Shown: positions 44,690-56,441, counted from the first letter of the stretch. The stretch is 64,000 bases of DNA from Galerina marginata (GCA_023014335.1 JAECYW010000002.1:1860001-1924000); one strand, 5' to 3'. A program made the numbers and translations. The notes: a model not told the origin generated them from the sequence alone.

Positions 44690-46500
44690 ATAATGTGCCT
44701 GAACCATCGCACCGCCGCTTTTGCCTTTCTTTCCTCAAAATTTTCAGATGACGACAATGACCTACCTGCACTTGCCGTCGTAGATCCCCTCGAAGATGAT
44801 CTACTCCCTGATTCTGAAGAGCCAGATGATGTCGACATTCCTGAAGTCTTCGAAATGGGGTCCAGTGTTGACGATATCGATGTGCCCATGGTTGGGAATC
44901 TGGAGCCCAGCGTAAACTCTCCTACCCGGATCCTGGAAGTGCAAGTGATGACGAAGGGGTATCTGCCCAATGTTGGGGCCGACATGCAGCACGAACATGG
45001 CCTCCCGCCGACTCTGAAGATTCCGAAGATGAGGCAACTGCCAATGCCGACTCGGTACCACAAGCGGATCCTGTTGCTGGCGTTGATGAAGAGGTTGATG
45101 TGGTAGATTGGGATGCGCTTGAACGAGAATGTGGGCTATCTGCATGAGATAAACTCGGAGAGGGTTATGAGGCTGATGCCGCCGCAATTGGTACGTTTTT
45201 GACACTCAAAACAATACTTCCAACCTACTAGTTACCTGATGAACACAGCGGAAAAATTAGACGACTATGACAGGGCAATTTGTCGGGTGTTCGCTTACAA
45301 GCTATCTACCCATACGATTGATGCTGCCTACATGAAAGCGCCTTTCGCTTTCCACACAACTCCCTCCCAAAGTTACATGGTCTCCGTTCTCGGGCCACCT
45401 TCCTCTCTGGTTGTAAACCTGGAATTTACAACTGTTGTACCAACTCGTGCTGCTGCTTTGTTGGGCCTCACGCCGACCTCCAGAAATGCCCATTTTGCAA
45501 CGACGATCGATTTCAAGCCGATGGAAGACCTCGAAATCGATTCACATACATCCCCATCATTCCGCGATTGAAAGCCTTCGCACTCAATTCCAATTTAGCG
45601 ACAACTATGAAATATCGCGCCCTTTACAAATCGAATGCTGGCATTATTGCAGACGTTTTTGACGGATCCCATTATGCAAACCTACGAAAAACCCGGGTCA
45701 AGGTGCATCACAAAGTCATCGACCACACATATTTTTCGGATCCACGGGATGTCGCGTTTGGACTCTCTTCGGATGGGTTCGCCCCGTTCAACAAGAGGAA
45801 AAGCACTGCCTGGCCAATCATTGTTTTTAACATAACCTTCCTCCCGACATCCGCGCTCACATCGACAATATATTCTCTTTGGGTGTAATTCCGGGGCCGA
45901 AGAAGCCTCAAGACTGCGATTCATTTTTGTAGCCTTTCGTTCCGGAATTCTTCCTCCTTGCACAGGGCATTCGTGCATTCGACATCCTTACAAAGAGCCT
46001 ATTTACCTTGCATGCCTTCTTAATTCTTGTCTTTGGGGATATTCCAACAGTCTCGATGATCATGCGCATGAAAGGTCATAATGGGTTTTCTCCCTGTCGT
46101 ATGTGTGAAATTAAAGGTCTCCGTGTCCCGGGTGTGCGTGCGACGACCCATTATGTACCACTAAATCAGTCTCCACACCCACATGTCCAGCAAGACCCAA
46201 ACCACACCCAGAAGTATGATCCTCAAAACTTACCTCTTCGCACACTCTTCATTCCTGGCTCAAGCGGCTGAGGTTGACGCGGCTATTACCAATGTCAGCG
46301 CGGAGAATCTTGCGAAGAATTATGGCATCAAAGGCCGGCCACTCCTTTTATTTATTCACTCGCTCTCTTTCCCTCCCTGCTTTCCGTACGATTTCAGCTT
46401 TCATCTGGGAAAACCACATCAAGAATCCTGTTCTACTCTGAACCGAGGAATTCAAGGGACTCGACGAAGGTAATGAATCATATGAATTACCGAAATCTGT
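44690..46500 (+). pseudogene. Relic of a second CACTA/Tnp2-like transposase
   Basis: Scattered across frames but collinear with Tnp2-like proteins: an acidic N-terminal region (DSEDSEDEATANADSVPQAD, VDVVDWDALERECGLSA then TGA where Trp is expected), LSGCKPGIYNCCTNSCCCFV, HADLQKCPFC, RNRFTYIPIIPRLKAF, ADVFDGSHYANLR, YFSDPRDVAFGLSSDGFAPF, AWPIIVFNI, MRMKGHNGFSPCRMCEIKGL, and VPGVRATTHYVPLNQSPHPH. Multiple stops and shifts are present. It belongs to a different Tnp2 subgroup from the intact copy at 29-32.8 kb. No termini were recognised. Confidence 0.8.
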
Positions 46501-47067
46501 CTGGGATGTACTAAGTTGCATATGGGCATGCACAGCACTGACCTATACAAGTAGTGCTGTGGGCCCAACCTGACCATTGGCCTCTCCATAACTGGCCGAC
46601 TGGCTACTAACATCTGAAATTCTGAAAAAACCTGGCTCTGATCAGCGAGTACGTCAACGAAAGCTGGCGCGCTCAGCGCTTCCAGCTCTCGTCCATCAGT
46701 CTTCCTCTGTGATGTCTAGCCGACGCTAGGACGTCAGGTAGCTCCGAAGCCATTCCACTATGACTACGACTGCAACCGATCTGCAATATTTGTCCGACTC
46801 CATATGAAGAGAACTCAGACAAGTGGCAGGACGGCCCAGGCAAAGAGATGGCAAAGAGATTTGGCACTTCCCGATCAATTGCTTTCTAGCAATTGGTCTC
46901 GATTTATGGCATCGCTGTAAACATGACTTCTATCTTCCCGAAGGCCAAGCTTTGCAATAAAGCCATGGCATGGTTTTTCGCGATGAAAACGCGAGCGCGT
47001 TCATGGACCATACCAAAGCACCTGCACCACAAAGCACGTCAATTGCATAAAGGAAAAGCAGACTATA
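46501..47067. other. No confident gene
   Basis: It may include further eroded sequence of the CACTA relic on the left and of the metallopeptidase relic on the right. Nothing could be aligned with confidence. Confidence 0.3.
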
Positions 47068-47880
47068 CCCGGAAATGACACCCATGTCAACGCCCGCGAG
47101 TTCGTCCTCGGTAAGGGTAACGTAGCCCCTGAAAGAGTAATAAATGAAGGATTCAATGTTCAAGGTGCTATTTCTTACATTTTCTTCCTTCATATTTTTC
47201 TGGTGACAGAATCAGGCTTCAGCAAACGAAAACTAGCGTCCAGACTTGCAACAATTCGACGTACCTGGGATTCCAAGCAAACTTGTGCTAGTTCTTTCTA
47301 CAGAATCGCCAATTCTTCTCACTTCTCAGGAGGAAGAGCAATTCCAGGTCCTGGATCTACATACAGTCCTCAGGACACTGTTCCTCTGGCGTCATTTCTC
47401 CCCACTGATCTGATTCCTTGATGTTCATTTTGGCGGCAGCTTTAGCTTTGAAGGCGTCGATGCGCATGGACGACTCTACGTCGAAGTCGCGGACGAGAGA
47501 TTCGGATTTCGCGGAGGCGTCGCGGAGCTTTTCGGAGGGAGATACATTTTTGTAGAACACCAAGGCTCCGTTACATGCTTGAAAAGCTGTTTCTGCCTGA
47601 GCATGGCGTATCTATAGTTTAAATTAGTTGTCAAATATGCTTCCAGGGAATTTTACGAGCCTGAGCTCAACACCGACTTACAAAAACCTACCAATGTGTA
47701 AGAAAGGATCCTCCTTGAAAATAGGTAAATAGACGAACAGAGTTGAAATTACAATCTTTTGAATCGAGTTCCCTAACCGCGTCAAAAACAGCACGGTACT
47801 TCTCGATCGCCTGCGTGGTACGAAGCGCGAGGAGTACAGTGGTCAATCAGCAGGTTACTCACTTATTGGGTACTTATTCT
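47068..47880 (-). pseudogene. M3 metallopeptidase (saccharolysin/thimet oligopeptidase-like) N-terminal relic
   Basis: M3 enzymes are zinc oligopeptidases with a C-terminal HExxH, which is not present here. The visible N-terminal pieces are TQAIEKYRAVFDAVRELDS, then after an intron AETAFQACNGALVFYKNVSP, SEKLRDASAKSESLVRDFDV and SSMRIDAFKAKAAAKMNIKE. Next comes a decayed IALPPEK with two in-frame stops around EELAIL and KELAQVCLE, and finally VTLTEDELAGVDMGVISGY. The 5' end is cut at the 20-mer TE-like sequence (47817). Everything downstream, including the active site, is missing. Confidence 0.7.
47817..47836 (+). repeat. Repeat-end 20-mer at the edge of the M3 relic
   Basis: GGTACGAAGCGCGAGGAGTA, identical to the ends at 8777 and 28737 except for context, directly abuts the first recognisable peptidase codons. 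Confidence 0.75.
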
Positions 47881-48234
47881 GTCAATGTTTTGACTGATAC
47901 ATAGAAATACGGCTGCTAGAGATCCATAGAAAAAACGGTCAAATTTGCGAATTAATAGGTCGTATAATGATGACCGTAACTCGATCCCTGACTAGTACCC
48001 GCGCAGGAACGGCAGCAGTGATGGTGGGAGTTGTCGACAGGATGATTCCAATCGTGTTCCGCCTGTTGGTTGCGTGCCCTAGTTTCCTTTTCTTTGTTCC
48101 GAGAGGAAGGAGTTCTGCTCAAGTATGTCGATATCATGTCTCGACTTGGCCAACAGTTTCGATAACGTGAGAGGACTGGAAATTGATTTTGGGCCTACAA
48201 GCAGAATCACAAGATAAGTAAAAGTTACGGAGTA
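47881..48234. other. No gene recognised
   Basis: AT-rich spacer. A short His/Ser-rich minus-strand frame is probably chance. Confidence 0.4.
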
Positions 48235-48758
48235 TTAAGTTGGATGATCAACCTCATCTTGGATTTTAGAGATAATGTTTGGGCATTGTTTCGTAATGGA
48301 ACGCCCTTGTTCTAGCTGCCCCTCTTCCATATAGTATTTTATACGGCCGTGTAGGAATCTCTGGGAAGCTGGTCAGATTTGTTATTCAAAGGAAATCCTG
48401 CGCGTTATCGGCTAACCTGTAGACCATCATACATTTCTGGACTCCAGCACAAAACTTCTTTTAGTCTGTATCCACCTCGGCTAAGGCACCCAACCTGACC
48501 TGACGGCTTTTCGATCAACCCACTGTGACTTGACCCGACCTGTAAATGACCTGTGGAGGTTTGAATCTGAATGATTAAATTATATCCATCACAATACAGA
48601 CCTGCATCGCTAGTTAGGCCACAAGGTACGCTGGAAAGATGAGGCGCAACAGCATAACCCTCGCTTCGGTCTTCTGGAAAAAGTTTCCGTACAAGTAATG
48701 GAGGAGGATTGCCTTTGGGAAGCGGGTATTTGGCGTCGGGGTCATAACAAAGGGACAT
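48235..48758 (-). CDS. Small uncharacterised protein
   Basis: The ATG at 48758 starts MSLCYDPDAKYPLPKGNPPP. Three exons join in phase: a first exon ending at CGLTSDAG, then across GTCTGT...CCACAG the exon from HLQVGSSHSGLIEKPSG to EMYDGLQ, and across GTTAGC...CCCAG a last exon FLHGRIKYYMEEGQLEQGRS ending KIQDEVDHPT, TAA at 48237-48235. About 137 aa, compact and without lesions. Family not recognised. Confidence 0.5.
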
Positions 48759-48892
48759 GACGGTTGGGTGGGTGCGGCGGGCTGCAAGAGCTATCTATAC
48801 CAGTCCCGAGTCTTAGACGAATGGGGATTAAGACATGTAAAAAACAATTAGCGGTCAATGACATAAGAGCAACACAGCCTCAGGCCTCACCT

Positions 48893-49172
48893 TACGAAGC
48901 GCGAGAAGTATCCGGTTCATTTTCGAAATCAGATCTTGGATTGTGTTGTCAGATACCGGTCCGCGAGTGAACTGTCTATAAATAAACATCAAGTACACAG
49001 TATTTTTTGGGCATGTTCCGTGCTACCCTCCACCAAGCAAACAATTTTTTGAGGCCCTACTGGTCATATCTAACGCACCTGAAGTTGTTTCAGAGTCATA
49101 AGTGTAGCCGTGCCACTTCTGCACAAATCTGACCCACTCAGTGGCCATGTTCACAGCTGTCGCGGTCATGTG
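48893..49172 (+). repeat. Dispersed ~280-bp repeat, copy C
   Basis: Collinear with copy A along its whole length, with small indels (an extra GATTGT-like insertion near 48943) and about one substitution per 10-15 bp. Its left end reads TACGAAGCGCGAGAAGTA, one mismatch from the other ends. It sits upstream of the gene at 48758 and before the gene at 49464. Confidence 0.72.
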
Positions 49173-49463
49173 ATACGGTGATGGCGCCAATCAACGACGC
49201 GGCGCGTCTCTTAGGTCTTGCTTGTCGTCTCAAGCCTTGCAACTATTTCATTTCAAACCTTTTCCACAGCTATCTCTTGCTTCCTAAATGCCTGAAAGCT
49301 TTGTTCTTGCATACTTTCACCGAGAAATATCTCACTATGCATCCAAAGCCGGAACTACGTCGAGGCTGCCAGCACATCACCAGAATGAGCATGGTATGTG
49401 GCTTTTCCTGTCTGTTGTATCCGATACAAATAAATATGATGGGTTGTAATTCTAGGTTCACTC

Positions 49464-51562
49464 ATGTTTCATACACCTTGCTGCGCTCAAGTGGATGGAA
49501 ATCGTCAGACAGTCACATTACACCGGTGCAAAGCCGATGATCCAGTCTTTCACCGACTTCCTGAGGCTAAGAAGCGACCTTTACCACAGTCAAAGCAGTC
49601 CAGGAATAAGCCAATGGAGGAGGAAAATTACATATGCAAGGCTTGCACCCAGTTAAGTGCAAGAGATGACGATGAAGGGGGACAGGACGATGATGATGAT
49701 ACAGTGGATGAAAGTATTCCTCTGGTGAGCTGTTCCTTCTATTCTACTCTTCCTCATTTGACCAAAGACTCTCATTTCTATATAGGTCCATGATATACCC
49801 ATATCTGACAGTCCTAGTACTACATCACCTTTACCTGTATTAACAGGTGAAGAAGTTGAATTGGCAAGTGAAAATGACACCTTTGAATGGTATTTTTCTA
49901 ATTTAGGAGCACTTCTCAAGCCTGACCTCATAGCACTTCGTGGGCAGCCTGCTGCTGAAATTGCAAATGCTCTTCAGATCCGAGGTGAACTTCTCTGTGC
50001 GTCGCGTGGCAAGGAACTCGTTATAGTCATTGACAATGTTGGTGTATTCTTCTCTAATTTTGACATTTATTAATTTGTAACTCTTCTAGTTCATTATTCG
50101 TATCTGCTTCGGAGTTGAGGGCCATTGTTTCTGGCTTCCAACATCTGCTTATCATAAACTGATCGCAAATGGCCCCGTTGACCGAGGCGTCAAAAGCAAG
50201 ACCTTCGAGATTCCTGATGACCTTCAAGATGGTCCTCTTGGTAATACTCACCAGATTTCCATGCAAGCCGCATTTGTTAGGCCCGATTGGACTTTGGTTT
50301 TTGTCGACCACAATGTGATGATCACATTTCACATAATGGCATTGCGAAGGACTGTTTTGCGTTCCGATCTCATGCCTGGTTCTGCAGTCTGTGATTCTTT
50401 TTCTTAATATTTCCTTTTCACTAACATTTGCACAATAGCTCTGGCCACTGCTTTGGAGCGCTACACATGGTCCTGTTTATTCTCTGGAGCCAGTCCAGGC
50501 CCTTCAATCACTTGACCACTGGCGCCAGGTGTCTCTTTCCTCTCAAAACTCCACTCCTATCTCCCTTGCAGTCAAAAGCAACCAGAGGGTATTCAATGGG
50601 TATGGTGCCCAGGAATCATGCGATATGCTTTGCTCAGTCCTTATCCACCCTGGTATGCCGACATATCAAGTTTGTGCTGATTTATCTCTCTGGACAAGGT
50701 TCAAACAGGGGGTTCTGGACTATCAGCAAGAAAGGTTCCACATTCTTGCGACGGGTTCCTTTCCCCATGTTTCTGGTGATAGGCCATTTTTTATGAACCA
50801 CAATGCACATGACCGATTTATGGCCCGTGTCCTGTGTTATCGAAGGCGCCATGTTACTGTGGATCAGACAATGCTCGACAGCCTGCATAGTCGAAACTTG
50901 CTCAACCCTCTTGCAACTATTCAGCATTCAGGTGATGCCAAAGGTTGTTATCCATTTTATGCAACATCTTTCTACTGCTAAATATAACAACAGTAGTTGT
51001 AGGTTCAACCAATCCAGCTTCTTCGTACTACGCAAGTACCAAAGTCCCAAAACAGCCTCCGACTACTGTTCGCCGCAAACTCATGTGGCTACCCAATTAC
51101 CTCCTGACCATCCCTTGTGGTAAATCCTCAACCAAGACTTTTAATGTCTATACACCTATTATTGCTATGCCGGATGTTAATTGGTGGCCATTTAAGGTAA
51201 GCAAATAATCATTGGTTTGAGTTCTTCTTTGATAGTAAACTAAAGATCTTTCCCAGATTGTCTCTGTCATGGATCATGATGTGAAAAATATCTTCAGCTC
51301 TACGACACTTGGGCCTTACAGCTTCTCTGTATTCATTCAATGCGCATGGACCACAAGGAAAGTTGGTGACAACATCCCAGTGGGATGCAGGGCACTTCAA
51401 TCTGTCTCTCATTCCCATCGTAAGCGGCCGTTAGCATCCAATATCAAGTCTAATGAACCAGCCAAGAAGAAACCGAAAACAATCTTGGCTAATGGTACTG
51501 AAAATCTACCAGTTGAACTCAATGCAAGGGTCACGCGCAGTGGTAGAAAAGTCATTCGATAA
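49464..51562 (+). CDS. Uncharacterised intron-rich protein, about 570 aa
   Basis: The ATG at 49464 begins MFHTPCCAQVDGNRQ. Exons join in frame through introns after DESIPL, VIDN (donor GTTGGT), SDLMPGSA, ATIQHS and WWPFK, ending RVTRSGRKVIR at 51562. The N-terminus has paired cysteines (ICKAC) and an Asp-rich patch. The core carries PDLIALRGQPAAEIANALQI, FEIPDDLQDGPLGNTHQIS, YQVCADLSLWTRFKQGVLDY and PFFMNHNAHDRFMARVLCY, and the tail is basic (KRPLASNIKSNEPAKKKPK). There is no stop across six exons and no known domain was recognised. Further 5' exons between 49178 and 49463 are possible. Confidence 0.6.
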
Positions 51563-51731
51563 ATAGTGTAGTTCCCAAGTTCCAGGAAACGGCCTTGTCG
51601 GTTTCAAACAAAGACACCAATGGTCTGGTATATGTTCCTGATTGTTAACGTTAGAGTAGAACAAAAATAGGATACTATTTCATACCAGAGTGCTTGCGCT
51701 TGATGACGGTTTTGTTAATTCCAGCCCGCAC

Positions 51732-52680
51732 TCATTTAATTGCCTTGCCCTTGCCCTTGCCAACAAATAAGCTGCCATCATCAGTGTTGGACACATTTTG
51801 GCTGTCCAATCGTGCACGGTACTGCATAAATAATCAATACCACGACAATAGAGAAACTAATCGGAAACTTACCTTGATGTCGTCTATGAAGAGGTCAAGA
51901 TTCAGGAAGGTACCTTTTGCCATCTTCGTCTTTTTGTCCGGTACGACGAGGTGCTTGTCGGGGCGATTAAGGTAAAAGTTGTAGAAATTTTTGAAGGTCA
52001 TCGTCTGAGCCTCGTTAGCAAAGTTGACGTTACCCGCAAAGCGCAGTTCACATTCAGAACTGAGAAGATAATGAATTAAGAAGGAAAAGAGAAAAAATAA
52101 ATTGGAAACTTACATGTCGAGGTTCAGAGTATTCTCTTCAACTCTTGTCCAGCCAGGATTGACTTGCTTGACCAGGTCCTCGAGAACGTCTAATCAAGGT
52201 TGTTCAGTTGTCGATCTTCAGTGAATATAGACGATGAACGAGAAGAGACTTACTAGGCATAGTAGTGTCGCCAGGGAAAGGAAGTGTTCCTGACCCGATT
52301 GCCTTGTCGACATTACCCTTTGCTGACTTAAGGCGAACGTTCCAGATGACAGTCCACATGGTCTTCAGTGCAGTACTCCTCGCAGCTTCCAACTCTGCAG
52401 GGGATGAAGTTGCTCCGATTTCTGGAGGTGCGCCCCAAGTTGAAGATGGAGGTGCAGGAGAGTCTCGACGAGTTGTTCCGAAGGACCTCTAGGGACGGCT
52501 GTGTCGCTCCTCAGCCGCAGCCTGACGCTGAAGATCGACCACACCAGCCTCTTCGTTTTCTATTGACAATATAAGTAAGACGGCGGAGCGTTTGGATGGA
52601 AAAGAAAATAACACGCACGTTTTCGACGGCAAGTACCACAAGGACTAACTATGAATTGCCCGCAGACACCGCAAGACGAG
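51732..52680 (-). pseudogene. Cys-cluster protein with an in-frame stop
   Basis: The exon ending at 52619 encodes CSSCGVCGQFIVSPCGTC, a C-x2-C-x2-C-x8-C-x2-C cluster. It splices in phase to exon 52559-52254 (NEEAGVVDLQRQAAAEERHS, then TAG at 52491-52489, then SFGTTRRDSPAPPSSTW and TALKTMWTVIWNVRLKSAKG). Exons 52189-52114 (PGWTRVEENTLNLD), 52059-51873 (NEAQTMTFKNFYNFYL) and 51821-51732 (ending GKGKGKAIK) follow. Apart from the TAG, everything keeps frame. I recall similar Cys-cluster proteins of unknown role in mushrooms. It may be a recent pseudogene, a read-through case or an unrecognised intron. The 5' exon is not settled. Confidence 0.55.
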
Positions 52681-52759
52681 CACTGCTTAAACTGGAAGAC
52701 TGGGATTAGCTCAACGAAAAGGTCAAGAACAGGGTAATACGTTCTCGATACGTCCTCGA

Positions 52760-53859
52760 TCCATGTCTGAAAGACCAGGGTCGCTTAGCTTGATCGCCGC
52801 CGTCCCAGAACCAACAGATCCACCCCAGAAACGACGAGGGGCAGTCGACGAGGCCGGCGTCGACGAGGAAGGAGGAGGTTAGGATGACAGGCAGCTACGA
52901 ACGCCGCCTTCGGGTCTTCACCCGATGGTTAGTCCATACTCCTTGTCAACGTCGTCTCCCACTTCACCCATCACCCCTCTCCATGCAGTAGACTCACTGT
53001 CCGAGTGCTAGCATTACCCCCCCCTCCCATCTCAATCCACCCTTCCTGCCCAACCCCACCATCTCCCATCGTTGAGCGAGTCGTCGCATCGTTTCTGGTG
53101 TGTGCTCGTCGTCCTCGAGCGTCTCCGTCGCTTTTTCGAGCCAAATCCTCTCCCTTACACCCTTGTCCTAGTGCCCGTCCTGCCGAATGTGAACGCGAGC
53201 CGTTAGAAAGAGAGGCAGTGTTGAAACAAGGGCCAGGGGCTGTGTTAATAACCGGGCGATGACAGGGAAGGCGAGGAGATGGCGAAGAGTGGATACAGGT
53301 GCTTTTGTCGGTGTCGATATGACCTGTAGGTCCTCCCGAACTCCTGCTCGTGCACATCTTTAACGTCTTCATACGGTGTTTGATAGCGGAAGACCCTTGC
53401 CCTGGGTTCATCAAGAGCTCGCGAGAAGGGCTACTGAATGCGTAGAACAGGCGAAGCCGACGAAGGGTCGATGGGTGGTAAACTGTCACAGCCTCGGCCA
53501 GCGAATGGAGTATGAATTGAAGTGGAAAGGGCGGAGAGGCGGGATGTTAGACCACGCGACTGCCGCCACGCCCCTTGCTACATTGCGAGCCAGCTTCCTT
53601 GGGGCATTTCCTTCGATGCTGGAGATTAGCCTTTTGCTGTGAGTGTCGTCGTCTCAAATTCGCAGAGTGGTGCCATGGCGGAATGAGATGCGAGGTGTAA
53701 AGCAGGGCGGCTGCAGCTTGCCAAATAGGTCGCGACTGCCTTGTTTGCGCTCTCGACGTCGTCTCCGTTTCCACTATGGAAGGCTGCAGCACGACGCGAA
53801 CGTGGGCACGAACGAGAAGGAGAAGTGGATGGCGATTACCTCGGGAAGTTAACTTGACG
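52760..53859. other. No gene recognised
   Basis: GC-rich with short Ser/Pro/Arg-rich frames on both strands and no domain-like content. The left part may contain the first exon of the Cys-cluster gene. Confidence 0.35.
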
Positions 53860-55130
53860 AGTTTATGAGATCGGTCATATGTTCCCTGACCACATTTCCA
53901 AACTCTTCGGACTGAGCATTAGCGGACTTCTAAAGCCATTCGTCGGAAAACACCCGGCGAGCAAGCAGGAGCACCCTTTGTCCATGGCGAGACCATTTCT
54001 CCTGGGCAGCTGAGATGTGCTCTTTCTCGCGAACGGATAGAGAGATGGGGGGTCCACCGAGGGGGTTCAAGACATGCGAGCAGTTGGGCAATAGAACCTC
54101 GGGTGCACCCTTCAAGGTAAGATCGGTTTCTCTTCGAAGTTGGAAGACTAAGATGAATCGTTATCAAATGTCGCCGAGTTACAGATAGCTCCAACTGCCG
54201 CGATTTGAGAAAGATTGCTTTCGATCAGTGGCCCAGAATTTGTGATAACTCCACGGAAGGCATTTGACTCATAAGCTAAATCAAACACAGCGAGGTTTTC
54301 GACATGCATGATATTCTGGGCTAATGTGCCTGTCTTGTCCTGAAAGGCGTCGTCAGAAGTGGGAAGCTGGGATGACTCTGAACGTTGCAGCTTACTGAAC
54401 ACAAGACGTTGGCGGATCCAAGAATTTCTACGATCGATAATGACCTGAGTAAGGTGATGAGGAAAGGCGAATCAGATATGAAGACCGAAACTTACTTGCA
54501 CAATATTTTCTTCTTGCTAAGGGTGTTAGCAGCTTGAGCAAGAGAAAGAGTAACAGCCACGGGCAATCCTTCAGGGATAAAGGCAACTACAAGGAAGCAT
54601 GAATCATTGGGAAAGTTAATTTGATAGTAAGACGAACCCATCACAGACACGACGTCGATCAACAAGGTTGGGACATTGATGTAGTCTGGATGATCCTTAA
54701 GAAGCCTAGATATAAGTACATAACCGATTAACGAAAGCCTGAGATGTTTACAACCTACTGACCAAACAGCCCAAAAAACAAACAAGAGCACAACAACAGA
54801 CGAAGCGGAGTAATTCACGTTGCGGAGTCGTCAGTCTACTGGATTCATTGGAGGACAGTTTCGCGATGACACCGCTACGGAGGAACACTGAGATGAGATG
54901 CAGGCAGGAGGAGAAACTGTGCTCACAAAACGGTGTTGTCGCCTGTCTGTATGACGAGCCCAAGCCCTGACCAACTCACGCAGTGAGTACCTTGCACTGC
55001 AATGTTTTTGGTCTAGGAGAGGTGCATTTCAGCAATGTAATGAAGGAATTTTGATCAGTGGTCACCTCCAAGAAATTTTCGTCCATCATTTTTACCCGGC
55101 CAGAAATTGCTTCACTCTAGGATGAAGGAA
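53860..55130 (-). pseudogene. P-type cation ATPase relic (type IIC/IID-like)
   Basis: P-type ATPases pump cations using a phosphorylated Asp. In order: SEAISGRVKMMDENFLE, TKNIAVQGTHC, LGLVIQTGDNTV, AKLSSNESSRLTTPQRELLR, NVPTLLIDVVSV, AFIPEGLPVAVTLSLAQ (PEGLP of helix M4), SLSIVEILGSANVLCS and DKTGTLAQN (phosphorylation motif, Asp at about 54337-54339, canonical DKTGTLTQ). After AVGAICNSATFDNDSS the sequence jumps to LKGAPEVLLPNCSHVLNPLG and VLLLARRVFSDEW, skipping most of the nucleotide-binding region, and then ends. The N-terminus and all of the C-terminal half are missing. The gene is dead, although the M4-to-DKTG core is still well preserved. Confidence 0.85.
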
Positions 55131-56441
55131 GATACGTACTCAGGCTCTTGGCTAAGTGGCCAACGGATATCCAAATCAGGTCAGGCCAGAGGCCACTACT
55201 GCAGCGGGTCAATCTGGGATCCAGAACAGCAGCGATAAGGAGGAGGATGAAGTATGGCGACAACAACTGGATAGTCGATGGCGCTGTCCGTATTGCCTGG
55301 CAATGTGGAGGGGTGCGTGCGTCGTGCTGCGAGTGAGAGCGGGAGCGGGAGGGTGGCGTTGACTATACCGGCTTGCTGCTCGATTTGCGGTGAGTTCCTT
55401 GCTTTGATTCCGTTCCCGGTTATCCGACCGACCTCCGCGCATGGACATATGCTCCGGCTTGAAAGGAGTAGGAGGCGGGGATCATGAATTGGGAGTTAAG
55501 GAGGTGGTGGCGGGTGGCGGGGAGGCTGGATGTTGGCGTTGGAACGTCGAAGTCCCGAGCTTGAGTGGGCTGGAAAAAAAGGTGAGTAAAGATACGATGA
55601 CGATATGAGGTTTTACCTACCTGTTAAAAAGTTTGCAAACCGTCAGTTCAAGTCGGCGATGGTTGCAGCTACGGGATATCCCACCGACAAACACGAAGCG
55701 GACGGGCTGGCTTTGCTGTGGATGTGGCTCGCAGAGCTAATGCCTGCCCGCCTCACAGCACTCCTCGAGCATGGGCCGACAACCTGCTTTCTGTACCCAA
55801 TGCCTCTGCGCCGTCAGCTCCAACCGCTGAAGGAACAAATGAAGGGAGGGGGCGGCAACGACAAGCAGCAGCGACGACGTCGCCAACTGCGGGCTGTAAT
55901 CGAGACTGCGAGACGGTAGGGTGACGGTGGGGGTGGTGCGAGCAAGAGCAGGAGATGGAGATGGAGGGATGGTGATGATGACAGGGAAGGCTGGCTGCTG
56001 GTTTTGCGTTGAGTGGGTCGCTTTCATTCCCGAGTCATTTGACTGACCTCCGCGCAGCGACGATGTATGCCGCGGATTGCGAGTTAACTAGTCAAGTATT
56101 AATATTCATCTTGAAAGCACTACACAATTTTTGACGAGAGAAGATTAAGTAGGGGTGAGGGTTATGTCTGGCTCTTGGCCTCGTGATGACGTCATGAACT
56201 TTCTATTCCTGTTGTTGTCGGCTTCCATACATGAGATACACATATATTGTGATCCGTAGGGCACATCACATATATCGTGGTCTGGCTAGGAGAGACTACA
56301 TAGGATACAGCAATGCATTGGGAGCTAATTTATGCTAATTTCTGAAAATTTAGACAGAAAAATAAGTAGAAAGGGACCATAAATGCCATGTAAAGCAATG
56401 GCCCTCAGGCTAGAATATGTCCAATGAACAGTCAAAATCGA
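55131..56441. other. Unassigned; contains a diverged local duplication
   Basis: No domain-like frame. A stretch of about 65 bp near 55378-55442 resembles one near 55998-56058; both end GACCTCCGCGCA. The left end may contain more of the ATPase relic. Confidence 0.35.

Noticed and set aside
44506..45205. Minus-strand Ser/Gly-rich and Pro/His-rich frames
   Set aside because: They are antisense to the acidic N-terminal region of the CACTA relic, whose plus-strand reading is supported by collinear Tnp2-like motifs.
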